Shown: positions 32,500 through 44,431 of the stretch, one piece after another
Numbering within the stretch: the first letter of the stretch is position 1
Layout: every line of letters starts with the position of its first letter
Origin: Cycas panzhihuaensis
Taxonomy: Eukaryota > Cycadophyta
Reading direction: 5' to 3'
Length of the DNA: 64,000 bases
Assembly: GCA_023213395.1 (NCBI GenBank)
Contig: CM041465.1
Coordinates: forward strand, 129,649,741-129,713,740
Notes under the pieces: generated by a model
Told to the model about the DNA's origin: nothing
What the model saw: the letters and a program-made list of their open reading frames with translations, nothing else
The model's database searches: none
Translations under genes and position numbers: made by a program

Positions 32500-35400
32500 C
32501 ATGAACCTTATAGTTGTAGATGAGGGAATTTGACTTTCCCTTTTTCTCTATTGTACCATTTTGCCTTGCTGGGTACTTGTCCATTTTCTGCAATTCTAAA
32601 GGACTCGATTATGCCTCTTCGAGTCTTGGTCTGCTTCCCTTGAAGAATGCAATCATTTTGCATTGGTTCCTCTTTCTCTATTCACAACTCCTCTGGATTT
32701 GGTAAGAGTGGAACTTCATCTTCATCCAACATGGATGGCTTGAACATCTTCAGATTCTCAACATTCACTATGGAATACATCTTCATGAATTCTGGAAGTT
32801 CAAGTTGGAAAGCATTTTCCCAAATCTTTTTCAAGATTGTAAAAGGACCATAACATAGAGGCTTTAGTTTTTTGCCTTCACCTTGCAATCGTTTCTTACT
32901 GAGGTGCAACCAAACTCTATTTCCTTCCTTAAAGGAATGGTTGGTTCTATGTGCATCATGCCTCTGTTTGTAACTCTGTTGAGATTTTTGAAGTTGCTCC
33001 TCAACCTGTTGATGGATTTTTCTGATTCTTTCCGAGAATCTTTGTGCCTTCTCATGTCCTTCTTCCTCCTTTCCATTTCCTACAAAAAAGTTGAGCAGAA
33101 AATTCTACATCGAAAGGACTTGCAGGCAGAAATCCCAAACATATCTCAAATGGTGATTTTTGGGTTGAGCTATGGATAGCTCTATTGAAGGCAAATTGCA
33201 AGTATGGGAGACTTTCATCCTAAGTCTTAGGATGCTTAGCATTGTATCCTCGTAACAGCTGTACCAATGTCCTGTTGACGACTTTAGTTTGGCCATCTGT
33301 TTGTGGATGAAAAGCTGTGCTCATCTTTAGTTTCGTATCCATCATTCCCCAAAGTGTTTGCCAAAAATGACTCAGAAATCTGCTATCTTGATCAGAAATG
33401 ATTGAGTTGGGAAGTCCAAAATGCTTCCAAACATGCTGGAAAAACAATCTAGCTATGTCTTCTCTTATATGTGTCTTCCTACAGGGAATCAACACCACCA
33501 TTTTACTGAACCGATCAACATCTACAAATAAATAATTCATCCCATTTTTCGTTTGTGGTAGTCCTCCAAGGAAATCCATGGAGATACTTTCCCAAGGTCG
33601 TGATGGAATAGAAAGTGGAATGTACAATCCAAACTTCTTATTGGACGGCTTTGATGTGCTACACAATGTACATCCTCGTACTGCTGTAGTCACATCTTGC
33701 TGCATATTTGGCCAATACATATATCGCTGCAAATTTAGCAATGTCTTTCCCACTCCAAAGTGTCCTGCAACTCGAGAGGTGTGAGCTTCTCTTACCCACT
33801 TCATTCGGTCTGCATGCTTTGGAATGCAAAGCTTGTCTTGCTTGAAGAGAAGGCCATCTTTCAGTCGGAAATCAACAACTACTTTTCCTTGCTGTAGCTG
33901 CTCAAAGATAGGCTTGAATGCCTCATTTTCCAAGTATAAATCAACATATTCATCATGGCAGAAAGGCTGAAATTGCATAGCTACCAACAAACTAGAAATA
34001 CCTTGCTGTTGAGGAGGTCTGGACAACAAGTCGGCAATTTTATTTGTCGTGCCTTTCTTGTACTTAACCACGATGTGAAATTGCTACAAATAGGACATCT
34101 ACTTCATGTGCCTAGCCTGGTGTAATTTGGACTGAGTCTGCAAGAATTGCAAAGGCTTGTGGTCAGTGTGGAGGACCACCTCTTTTCCCAACAAATATGG
34201 TCTCCAATGCTTGACTCCTTGGTGCAATGCATAGAGCTCCTTATCGTAAGTTGGGTAGTTTATGATAGCTCCATTAAATGTTTTTGAATGGTATGCTATC
34301 AATCTTCGCTGTTGCTTCAACACTGCTCCCATGGCATAGCCTGAAGCATCAGTCTCCAATTCAAATGGTTTCTACAACGACGGTAAGGCTAACACTGGTG
34401 CCTCATAAATTTTTTGCTTCAAAAGCCTGAAAGCTTTCTCTTGTTCATTTTCCCAATGAAACTTTGCATGTCCTCCCGTCAATGCATGAAGAGGTGTTGC
34501 AATTTGAGAGAATCTGAAAATAAATTTTCTTAAATATTGACATGCACCAATGAAACTTCTTACCTCTGTGGTTGTCTTAGGTGTGGGCCAATTGAGAATG
34601 ACTTTAATCTTTGCTGGGTCAATCTTCAATTCTCCTCCTCCAACCACGAAACCTAGAAGACGAGAGATTGCTTTCCAAACTCGCACTTCTTTAGATTAAG
34701 TTTCAATTGCTGCTCTTAGAGAACTTTAAGCACTTGCTCGACATGTTGGAGGTGCTCCTCCCAAGTATGACTGAAAATCAGAATATCATCTAGATAAACA
34801 ATTACAAAGTCATCAATGAAGGGTCTTAATACCTCATTCATCAACCTCATGAAGGTGACAGGTGCGTTGCATAGACCAAAAGGCATCACCAACCATTTGA
34901 ACAACCCTTGCTTCTATTTGAAGGCTGTTTTCCAAGTGTCCTCCTCCCCGATTTGAACCTGATGGTAGCCTGATTTCAGGTCCAATTTGCTGAAATATCT
35001 TGCAGACTGCAGCTGGTCTAACAAGTCATCTATTCGTGGTAAGGGATGTCGATTCTTTATGGTGATCTTGTTCAAAGCCCGGTAGTCAATGCACATTCTC
35101 CATCCTCCATCTTTCTTTGGCACCAAAACAATAGGTGAACCACGTGGGGAACAACTCGGCTTGATCACTTCTTGCTCAAAGAGTTCTTGAATCTGCCTCT
35201 TAATCTCTTCATTCTCCAAAACTGAGTTTCGGTAGAGACTAAGATTTGGCAAAGGTGAATCAGCAACCAGTTGGATTTCATGTTCAATTGCCCTCAGGGG
35301 CAACCATTTTGGCTCTTGGAATACGTCATTGTACCTATTCCTTAGGCCTTCAATCTGCTGCGCTTGTTTCCTATCCAACGCCTGTATTGAGGACTCTGCT

Positions 35401-37085
35401 TGCTCTTTTTCTTCCACCTTTTGCTTTATCATTAGCAGCACAAACTTCCTACAAGCATTAATCAATCTTTTCACTTGTTGGGAAGATATGAGAGAGATCT
35501 TCTTTTGTGGCTTTGATGCATTGATCATATATGATTTCCCGTCCTCGATGAGTCGGATCTTCCTCAGCCTCCTATGATGAACTCTATCTCTATCATAGAG
35601 ATATAAGTTGCCAAACACAACTTGACAAACATCCAAAGGAACTACCTCACATTCAACTTCATCAATGAACTTTTCAGATATTGCAAATTTAAACTTACAT
35701 TGGTGAGTAACTTGCAACTCTGAATCTTTTTGCAGCCATCCTAGAGGATATGGTTTTGGATGTGCATGCATTTTTAATCCCAGCTTCTTTACCAATGCCT
35801 CTGAGATTAAATTCTTTTGACTTCCTCCATCAAAGATGGCATCGACCATACTTTGCTTCACTTGGATTCTTACCATGAAGAGCTCCTCTCTAATCTTTGT
35901 ATCAAGTTGCTGATAGTCATTTTTAGGATCCGCATTAGCCATGAGCATTAGCTTCTCATTGGGTCCTTCAATGCCACAAACATCTTCATCACCTACGGAG
36001 TTAAGTAAAGCTTTACTTTCAATTTTAGCTTTACCTTTTCCCTTGTTCTTGGGCCGTTTCTCTAGGTGTAAGAACCAACAATCTTCTATGTTGTGACCTG
36101 CTCGCTTGCAATGTGCACAAGTGACTTTGATTTGGGTGGTATTGGCTTGTTTCTTCTTGCTAAAACCCCCAATCGGTTGTTGTCCAAGTTTACTTGAAAA
36201 CTTCTTTCCTTGGGTAGGTTTGTTACTACCTTCTTGAGGTGCAAACCTTTTTTTCTCAGTGAAAACCTTCTTGTTCCTCTTTTCTATTGCAATTGCCTGC
36301 TTGCTAGCTTCATCTAGCGATTTAACTTCAAACAGTTGAAGTTCTTGCTGAATATGTTGGTGCAATCCCCCAATATACTTCAACATGATGTCTTTACCCA
36401 GTAAAGAGATGCCTAACACAACAACTTGCTTTTGAAATTCTGTTGTGTAGTCTTGGACATTTTGCCCTTTTTCCTGTCGGTAATATTGCCATTTAATCCT
36501 CTGCTGCTCTTCATACCCAATAGGGTAGAATTGCTTCTTTATGAGGACTTTAAATTGTTGTCATGTAATTACATTATGGGATTTAAGATATGCATTCCAC
36601 CAAACTAATGCATGCTTAAACAATTTTAACCTAGCAAAAGTAATTTTCTGCCGGTTTTTATACCCATAAATGGAAAAATATGTTTCTAGTTGGTCCAACC
36701 AACCATCTAACTTTTCGGCATCTAAGGTTCCATCATAGATGGGTAGTTCAAGTTTTGCCTCTACCTTGAATGGATGTGCTATTACCGACAGATTGTCATC
36801 TTCTTCTTGTTCTTGTTGGTCTTCTACCAACTCTTCATTTGTTTCCTCTTTTATTGGTTCATCTTGTTCTTTCTTTATGCCTTTGGCTATTGAAGAAGTT
36901 GCAACTTGTTGGGAGACTAGTTTCGCCACAAGCTGGGTTAGTCTGTCGAGGTTTTGCTCTATCTTCACGAACCTTTCCTCCATCTTTTGCTCCGGCTCAG
37001 CCATCTTTCTTCGTTGTCTACGCTCTCTTTCAAGCGGTTCGGTTAAAGGTTTGCCAGTCAACAAATACTGAAACCTAGTTTTCAT
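32500..37085 (-). pseudogene. gag-pol: gypsy gag-pol polyprotein (element E)
   Basis: Reading leftwards from ATG 37085: gag with a KIEQNLDRLTQLV helix, an acidic region and the core LPIYDGTLDAEKLDGWLDQLETYF. A TGA at a Trp position (36561) follows, and then the frame continues to a CCHC knuckle ([14 protein letters not shown], near 36100), protease ([19 protein letters not shown], near 35830), RT ([27 protein letters not shown] near 34790), RNase H (TDASGYAMGAVL, near 34350), integrase with the H-H-C-C finger (C-T-L-C near 33650) and D-D-E core (MDFLGGL, SDQDSRF). It ends in a tail with RRGIIESF that weakly resembles a chromodomain. Breaks: stops at 34914, 34716, 34371, 34098 and 33219 and a frameshift near 34665. 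Confidence 0.94.
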
Positions 37086-37172
37086 AAAAACTTTTCACAG
37101 CTAAAGCAAAAAGGGTTTTTTCTTTTTTCCTTTTAAAAATTCCCTAAATTCCCAAGGATTTCAAGAAAACTA

Positions 37173-37184
37173 GCTCTGATACCA
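37173..37184 (-). promoter_or_regulatory. primer binding site of element E
   Basis: The minus strand reads TGGTATCAGAGC, seven bases after the LTR end. It is a perfect tRNA-Met-type site. Confidence 0.9.
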
Positions 37185-37191
37185 AAATATT

Positions 37192-38126
37192 TGATCCGAA
37201 TTTGAATGGAAAAGTAAAGACTTAATCCAATCAAAACAAATTCAGAACAAATTTACAATAATGTTACATTAATTTGAAAATATTTGAAATTTTCCTTACA
37301 AAATTCCTTATGTTCGGGCTGCTACACACTCTTTGGATTCATTACCAATGAACTGCGTGAGACGTTTTGGTTGTCGTTCAACCAAAAACCCTTTTTTTGG
37401 AGAAGATTTCCACCGGCGTCTCTTCCTTAGACTGCTGCGGCTGGTCTTTTCTTCCCTTGGCTGCAACTACGCCTTCTTGGGCTCCTTCACTACCCCCACG
37501 AACAAATCTGGGCGCTTTTCTGTTGCCCCTTTTGTCTATTTTCCTCTTGCTCTTTCGTCTGTTTTCTCCTACGCAGTTTTCCCGTCTTGGAGCTGTTCTT
37601 CTTTTTGGAAAGTTATTTTACATCAACTCCCCTTGAATCTTGCTCCTCTTACTGCGTTTGCGGCTGCTGGGTGTCCTTTCCTTTTTTCCTTGAAGAAAGT
37701 CTGTCATTTAAAAACCCTGTTTGCGCATAAACGGTTTTCCCGTTTTAGTTTTTTCAACGAACTCTTGAATGGTTGAAAAAACTAACTTAAATCCGTTTAT
37801 TAAAGGGTTTTCTCTCTTCTATTGTGTAGAGGACACGTATGAAAATGTCCTCCTAAAATTTCATGCGAAACAGACTCCTTTTTCCCGTGAAAATTGTTGC
37901 CGCTTTCTGTTTATGTTTTCCGTGACCTTGGTTGCACTTGCGATCCACTTGGTTGCACTTGTAGACCACTCGATTGCATTTGTAGACCACTCGGTTGCAC
38001 TTGTTTCTGCATTTTTTAAGCATCTCAATGGCATTTTTCTACTAAATGAAGGTTACAAACATGAAAAACAAGTATAACAAGGCATTTTAAAAAGTATTAT
38101 GAAATTAAAGATCCAAAAACGAATCA
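37192..38126 (-). repeat. 5' LTR of element E (right in window)
   Basis: This 935-bp copy lacks the 70-bp block present at 31561-31630 and has fewer GGTTGCACTTG units (37928-38008). Confidence 0.94.
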
Positions 38127-38131
38127 ATACA
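38127..38131. repeat. target site duplication of element E (right)
   Basis: ATACA, identical to 31434-31438. Confidence 0.92.
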
Positions 38132-39224
38132 ACTCAGCATAGGAGGAACATTTGGAACATATCCGATTTGTTCTACAGATTTTTCAGGAGAACCAATTCT
38201 TTGTCAACAAAAGCAAATGCATGTTTGGGAAGACTGCATTGGAATATCTTGGGCACATCATTACTCAAGAAGGCATTAAGACAGACCCCAAAAAGGTCTA
38301 GGCTATAATAAATTGGTCCACAGTCAAGAACGTGACTAGAGCAGGGAGTTTTTTTGGGAGTAGTTAGATTTCTTTGGAAATTTATAAAAGGATACGCAAA
38401 TATCGCATTGCCTTTGCTAGACCTCATAAAAAGGGATGCTTTTCTATGGAATTCTATAGTAGAAGACGTTTTTCAAGAGTTGAAAACAACAATGGTTACA
38501 TCTCTGGTTCTAGTAACCTTAGATTTTTTTTAGCCTTTTACATTAGAATGCGATGCATCAGGAACATGAATAGGAGCAACTCTCCTACAGAAGGATTGAC
38601 CACTAGCTTACGAGAGTCGGAAACTCAATACCAGGGAACAACTTAAACCTATCTATGATAAAGAAATGCTTGCAATCATGGACGCCATACACCGATGGCG
38701 TCAATATCTGTTGGGAAATAACTTCATAGTGAAACCAGACCACGATAGCCTCATATATTTCTTCAACCATAATACATTATCTAATGAGTAGCAAAAATGG
38801 GTGAGTAAACTCCAAACATTTGATTTTAGGATCTTATACAAAAAGGGAAAAGAGAATGTCATTGCTGATGCTCTATCATGAATACTAGAAGACAACATTG
38901 AAAGTGCATCCCTAAAAGCGGTTTCAATAGCAACACCCACCTAGATGCAAGATTTACTTCAAGAATATCAGAATGACATCTCTATTCAAAAAATCTAGAG
39001 GGAAATACAAGAATTGGGATCCACGAAGTACACAATACAAGGAGATCTGATTCTACGGAAAGAGAAAATATTGATCCCAATGACTTTCAACTCTTAAGGA
39101 CAAGGTTCTTCAGGAAGCCCACTTAGCTCCTACTGTTGGACACACATGGATCGACAAATTATATCGCAAGATACGAGGATCTTTTCTTTGGAAAGCCATA
39201 ATGGACATGATGGTCAATGACATC
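38132..39224 (+). pseudogene. pol: gypsy RT end, RNase H and integrase start (element D, part 2)
   Basis: Directly after element E the D reading resumes with EEHLEHIRFVLQIFQENQFF and FGKTALEYLGHIITQEGI, the RT thumb. RNase H follows (TLECDASGT, QYLLGNNFIVKPDHDSL, ENVIADALS), then the zinc-finger start of integrase (EAHLAPTVGHTWIDKLYRKI, FLWKAIMDMMVND). Six or more stops occur, several at expected Trp or Gln codons. The frame is cut at 39224 by element F. The integrase core is not found on the far side of F, so D is also truncated there. Confidence 0.87.
39170..39224. repeat. 55-bp direct duplication flanking element F (left copy)
   Basis: This block abuts the left LTR of F. Its copy (44377-44431) abuts the right LTR, with three mismatches in 55 positions. 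It belongs to the integrase start of D. No 5-bp TSD is present. Confidence 0.9.
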
Positions 39225-39416
39225 TGAGAGGTAATGTTTTATCGTTAACTGTGTAATTAGTATATGCAACAATGACACATGTCATGTTGTCAATAGGTTG
39301 GTTACAGGTCAAGTTATAACGGTTACGAATCTATTATGTTTTTAAAGACTTCATCCTCTTAATAAACATTGTTGAGTTCTCTTATCAACCTTCTGTCTCC
39401 TAATTAAAACTTATCA
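39225..39416 (+). repeat. 5' LTR of element F
   Basis: 192 bp, ending ACTTATCA directly before the primer site. It contains AATAAACATTG, a likely polyadenylation signal region. Confidence 0.94.
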
Positions 39417-39431
39417 TGGTATCAGAGCAGG
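39417..39431 (+). promoter_or_regulatory. primer binding site of element F
   Basis: TGGTATCAGAGCAGG follows the LTR with no spacer. It is a perfect copia tRNA-Met site. Confidence 0.94.
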
Positions 39432-40078
39432 TTCAGGTGTAATTGCTCGTTCTGAATGAAAATGACTTTATTCTTGAGACAAGTCAAAGGTCTAAGAAAG
39501 GAAACAAGTCTGTAAGGCTCCCCAGCACAGAAGAGGAGCATTTAATGACTGTGTACGAATTTGTATGGAACCGTATGTACGCCTTTTTTTCAAAGTTTTC
39601 GGATTGAGACAAAATTTGGTGGGTAGATAGATTGAGGGACGCTCGTCATCTTTCCCTTCAGCGTCGAAGTTATTTGAAGACTTTTCAGGGGTCAAATTGG
39701 CCGATTACCACTCCGCGCGGGATTATAGGAGAAAGCTTCAAAAAAATTTGAAATCGGGCTTAAATTCGGGTATTTCTAGACTAAAAATCTTCAAACATTT
39801 ATTGCTAAGAGATTCAGTCCATTTTTGATTGAATTTATCGAGTCTTTTAGAGATTATTTGCAAAAACGATCTAAATCCCTAGCCGCCCGCATAACTCTTC
39901 AAAGGTAATTTTCTCTAGTTTGAAAAAAGATCTTGCAAAACCGACTTTGGATCTAAATAGGTGATCAAAAAAGCTATCTTTTGAGGTATCATTTTCCCTA
40001 ATCCGTACACTTAGGGTTTTGTACGAAAATCCGTACAGTTGCATGGCTAGACCAGTCCAGGTTTCTTTCTCCTCATTA
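39432..40078 (+). other. untranslated leader of element F
   Basis: About 650 bp between primer site and gag. No gene seen. Confidence 0.65.
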
Positions 40079-41430
40079 ATGATGGCTTCATCACCGTTTG
40101 GTCTTTTAGAACAACACAAACTCACTAAAGGAAACTATCATATTTGGAAAATTAAGATTGAAACCCTGCTTAGGGCTCGAAATGCTTGGAATATTGCTCT
40201 CGGGATTGAAACCAAGCCAGATGATGCTAGTACCACCCTGCCCAGTTGGTTAGAAAGGGATAATGCAAGTGTCATCATTCTTAAACTATTAGTATCAGAC
40301 TCCTTATTGGTATATGTTGAAAAATTGACCTCCACTTCAAGCATTTGGAAATGTTTTGAAAACTTGTTCGGTCAAAAGAATAAAGCTCAGATATTTATCT
40401 TAAAGGAAGAATTCTATAAGTTGCATATGAGAGATCATGAAATAGTGACTGAATTCATACATAAAGTCACCTTACTTAGAAATGGGCTGTTGAGTGCTGG
40501 AGAAATTCTGTCCGACACAGAACTTGTTCAAATGGCAGCCAGTAAACTACCAAAGACCTTTGACGTGACCATCAATACCATTACAAACAATAATCAGATC
40601 AATTCGATGACCCTTGACAAATTAACTGGAATATTGCTTAGACAGGAACAAAGAAACAGGCAATACAAAGACTTAGTAGAACTGGAAGATGCATTTGCTT
40701 CTAGATTGAATCTGGGACCTCGAGGACGAAGCCAAACACATGGAAGGGGACGAACCCCAGATTCTAGGAACTTTAGTCGTGGACAATTGGATAATAGAGG
40801 ATGTGGAAGAAGCCGTGATTCCAGGATATGTTTTAACTGTGGTAGATCCGGACACTTTGCCAGTATGTGCCGAATATTTGATGTGTGTTATCATTGTAGA
40901 CAAACAAGACATTATCCTTATCAACGTTCTCAAAGAAGAGTAGACATTCAGAGAGGGAAGAGGCTAGTGGGCAATTATAGCAAAGACCAGGTTGAAGAAG
41001 ATGAAAAAGAGACAATGTTCATAGTTGCCTTGTCAGTAGGATTAAAGGAAATTGATACGTGGTTCATTGACTTTGGAGCTTCATGACACATGACAAATCG
41101 TCAAGATTGGTTTGAAAGCCTGGAACCTTATGATATCAACAGATCAGTAGAATTAGGTGATAAATATCCATTAGAAATTAAAGGTATGGCCACTGTCTCT
41201 GTTTGTGTTTAGGGTAATGTGAAGAAAATTGGAAATGTTTTATGGGTCCCTGATCTCAAAATGAATCTCTTGTCTGTCTCACAACTTAGCAAAAAGGGGC
41301 TAAGAATAGTGTTTGATGAAGATGGTCTCTGTTTGATACTGGACATGAAAAATAATGGGGAAATCATTGCCAAGGGCATTGGGAGTAATGATCTGTACAA
41401 ACTAGTTTAAGATCCTGTAATACCCTGTCC
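40079..41430 (+). pseudogene. gag-pro: copia gag and protease (element F)
   Basis: The likely start is the ATG pair at 40079/40082, giving MASSPFG then LTKGNYHIWKIKIETLL, matching the start used by G. Gag is open to the protease: LKLLVSDSLLVYVEKL, FILKEEFYKL, ASKLPKTFDVTINTI, an Arg/Gly-rich segment, and knuckles CFNCGRSGHFASMC (about 40830) and CYHCRQTRHYPYQR (last Cys changed to Arg). The protease motif reads WFIDFGAS (about 41062), with Ser replaced by Phe next to the catalytic Asp; a TGA follows at 41084. Further on come LGDKYPLEIKG and LWVPDLKMNLLSVSQL. This long open gag is among the best preserved in the window. Confidence 0.92.
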
Positions 41431-44174
41431 AGATCCAAAAGCTTGTACTACTGTGAATTTTGATAATAAAATGTGGCATTTGAAGTATGGACATCTACCA
41501 ATAGAAACTTTAAGGAAAATTAAAAAAAAATGATATGGTGCATGCATTACCTAATATATCTTCAGAAAATTTTGTATGTAAAGGATGCCAATTTGGAGAA
41601 AACCACAGATTGCCCTTCAAAGAAAGTAAATGGAGATCACAAAATAAATTGGAACTGATTCACACAGATCTCTGCGGACCCCTCACACCACTTTCAATAA
41701 ATGGTTGTAGGTACTTCTTAGCTTTCATTGATGATTTCATTAGGAAAGTTTGGGTATATTTTCTACATAATAAATTAGAAGTCTCTGAAAATTTTAAATA
41801 ATTTAAGGCAGAAGTAGAACTTGAATCAAGTTCCAAAATAAAGTGTATCGGATCAAATGGGGGAGGAGAATATATGTCCAATGAATTTCTAACCTATTGC
41901 AAAAGGAATTGAATTTAGAGACAAATCATCACGCCCAATACTCCATAGTCCAATGGAGTTGCTGAAAGGAAAAATAGAACCCTGATGGAAATGGCCTGTA
42001 GTATGGTACATGAAAAACAAGTTGCAAAGTCTTATTGGGCAGAAGCCGTGAATACAACCTACTACCTTGTAAATAGAAGCCTAGCCAAGGTTTTGGAGAA
42101 TATCACACTGGAAGAAGCGTGGACGGGTAAAATGGCCGATGTCAATTCTTTCAAAGTGTTTGGCAACCAAGCTTATGTGCATATACCAAATAGAAATAGG
42201 TCAAAGATCGATGCAAAAGGCATAGAATGAATCATGATCGGATATAGCAAAAATTCAAAAGCATATAAATGTATTGATGCGAAAACAAATAAAATATATG
42301 TCAGTAGAGATGTAATTTTTGATGAAGAAAACTTGAATTCTCAATCTCAAATAAAAATTGTTGACGAAGAAATAGAGAATTCAAGCAAAGAAATCTTTAC
42401 AGAAGAAGTCTCATACATCACCATGGAAGAAATCCCACCTTGCTCGTTTCATGAAGATTCAGGCGAAGAAGAAAGTACAACACAAGAGGCAAAATCACAT
42501 TTGGAACCCGCAGAAGCTAGAGAGAGCCCAAAAAGTGAAAAGAAGCTGCCAAAATGGTTCATTAAGACCATTGAAGAAGGGGTAAATACATTTGGTCACA
42601 GAACGAGAGGTCAAAAACCAAAAGCCTTGCTTAGTAGGGTTGAACCCCAATCATTTCAAGAAGCCCAAGGTCAATCACAATGGAAGGGAGCAATGGATGC
42701 TGAAATGAGCTTGATTGACAAAGATCAGACATGGGAGTTAGGAGAACTTCCTCCAGGCAAATCTGTGGTTAACTGCAGATGGGTATATAAAATTAAGGAA
42801 GGAGCAAATGGAAAAATTGAAAAATATAAAGCACGTCTGGTGGCCAAAGGATATACTCAAACAACTGGAATTGATTTCGAAGAAACCTTCTCACTTGTGG
42901 CTAAATTGAATACAATAAGAATTGTGATAGCACTAGCAACATTGCATAACTGGAAAATCTTCCAACTAGATGTGAAGAGTGCCTTTTAAAATGGTGATCT
43001 TGAAGAGGACGTGTACATGGCGCAACCAGAAGGATATGTCAAAAAAGGATAGGAATAATTGGTGTGCAAATTAAAAAAGGCCTTGTATGGATTGAAACAA
43101 GCTCCTCGTGCATGGTACGCCAAACTAGATCAACATTTATGTGATAATGGTTCCTAGCGTTGCAGTTTAGATTCCAGCTTGTACGCAAAGAAAAGAAATG
43201 AACAAATCACTATAATTGCTGTCTATGTAGATGACATGATATTGACAGGTAATGATGACAAATAATTTATAGAAATAAAAGAACAGTTGGAAAAGAAGTT
43301 TGAAATGACAGATCTTGGCCTTCTTAATTATTATTTGGGGTTAGAAGTAAATCAACAAAACAAATATATTTCTGTCTCACAAAGTAAATATATAAGAGAT
43401 CTGCTGGAAAAATTCAGAATGACAGACTGCAATTCATGTGCTACACCCATGGAGATCAATTGCAACTTGGTTCCTGATGAGAAAGAACAAACAATTGATG
43501 TCACTCTATATAGGCAACTGGTCGGTAGTTTGATCTACCTCATAGCTACCAGACCTGATATATCTTATTCAGTCGACCTTCTCTCTAGATACATGCAAGA
43601 ACCCAGAATAAGACATTGGAAGGCAGCTTGGAGAATACTAAGATATCTGCGAGGAACGATAGAATTAAAATCGATCTATTCAAAAAGGGGATTAGCAGAA
43701 CTCATAGGATTCTGTGATTTAGATTGGGCAGGTGACAAGGATCAGAGGAAGTCAACCAGTGGCTATTGTTTCTTCTTAGGGATAGTTGCAATCTCATGGT
43801 GCAACAAAAAACAGTCCACTGTTGCACTCTCGTCAACTGAAGTAGAATACAAAGCAACAGTAATGGCCACTTGTGAAGCAGTATGGCTTCGGAAGCTTCT
43901 GAGTGATTTGAACCAACCCCAAGACAAAGCAATAACTATGTACTGTGATAATCAAAGTGTTATCAAGCTGACCAAAAATTCTGTCCTTCATGCCAGAACT
44001 AAGCACATCGAAGTTCATCATCACTTTATAAGAGAGAAGGTCCATAGCAAAGAAATCAATTTAGAATACTGTCCCACTACAAAACAAATTGTAGATCTGT
44101 TGACCAAATCATTAGGAAAAGAGAAATTCCAGTTCATGAGAGATAAGATAGGCTTGAAAGAGATAAAACATTAA
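41431..44174 (+). pseudogene. pol: copia integrase, RT and RNase H (element F)
   Basis: GAG-pre-integrase (MWHLKYGHL), integrase finger (FVCKGCQFG), HTDLCGP with the first catalytic Asp, then SNGGGEYMS where the second Asp is Asn, and VAERKNR with Glu. Open RT/linker at 42234-42989 (IMIGYSKNSKAYK, KKLPKWFI, YKARLVAKGYTQ), then LDVKSAF, YVDDM at 43224-43238, and an open 43287-44174 covering the connection domain and RNase H (GFCDLDWAGD, SSTEVEYKA, YCDNQSVIKL, HARTKHIEVHHHFIREK). Breaks include an A9 run at 41522-41530 and stops near 41800, 41910, 42228, 42987, 43050 and 43157. Confidence 0.93.
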
Positions 44175-44184
44175 GAGAGGGTGT
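44172..44184 (+). promoter_or_regulatory. polypurine tract of element F
   Basis: TAAGAGAGGGTGT lies directly before the right LTR. Confidence 0.7.
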
Positions 44185-44376
44185 TGAGAGGTAATGTTTT
44201 ATCTTTAACTATGTAATTAGTATATGTAACAATTACACGTGTCATGTTGTCAAGAGGTTGGTTACACGTCAAGTTATAACGGTTACCAATCTATTATGTA
44301 TTTAAAGACTTCATCCTCTCAATAAACATTGTTGAGTTCTCTTATTAGCCTTCTGTCTCCTAATTGAAACTTATCA
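44185..44376 (+). repeat. 3' LTR of element F
   Basis: Partner of 39225-39416, identical in length. Confidence 0.94.
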
Positions 44377-44431
44377 GATACCAGGATCTTTTTTCTGGAA
44401 AGCCATAATGGACATGATGGTCAATGACATC
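44377..44431. repeat. 55-bp direct duplication flanking element F (right copy)
   Basis: Begins exactly one base after the F LTR. It matches 39170-39224 except at three positions. The next about 120 bases contain weaker echoes of the same unit. Confidence 0.9.

Larger units (their letters stand above)
31439..38126 (-). mobile_element. complete Ty3/gypsy element E, inserted in RT of element D
   Basis: Direct repeats at 31439-32467 and 37192-38126 start TGATCCG and end CGGATCA/CGAATCA. The internal region reads on the minus strand as gag, knuckle, protease, RT, RNase H, integrase and a chromodomain-like tail, the gypsy order. A perfect primer site and a polypurine tract sit at the correct ends. 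The left LTR is 94 bp longer, chiefly through a 70-bp block at 31561-31630 and extra minisatellite units. About six in-frame stops and one or two frameshifts make it non-functional, yet it is the best-preserved gypsy copy here. Confidence 0.96.
39225..44376 (+). mobile_element. complete Ty1/copia element F, inserted in integrase of element D
   Basis: Short LTRs of 192 bp (39225-39416 and 44185-44376; TGAGAGG...CTTATCA) bound a full copia interior. By eye they differ at about 13 of 192 positions (near 93% identity), making F older than B and J. Primer site, gag with two knuckles, protease, integrase, RT, RNase H and a polypurine tract are all present. Frames are broken by roughly a dozen stops. 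The flanking duplication is 55 bp instead of 5 bp. Confidence 0.95.

Noticed and set aside
35246-35577. Plus-strand ORFs opposite pol of E, and 36739-37078 opposite gag
   Set aside because: Mirror readings of the real minus-strand polyprotein, with hydrophobic or Ser-rich composition typical of antisense shadows.
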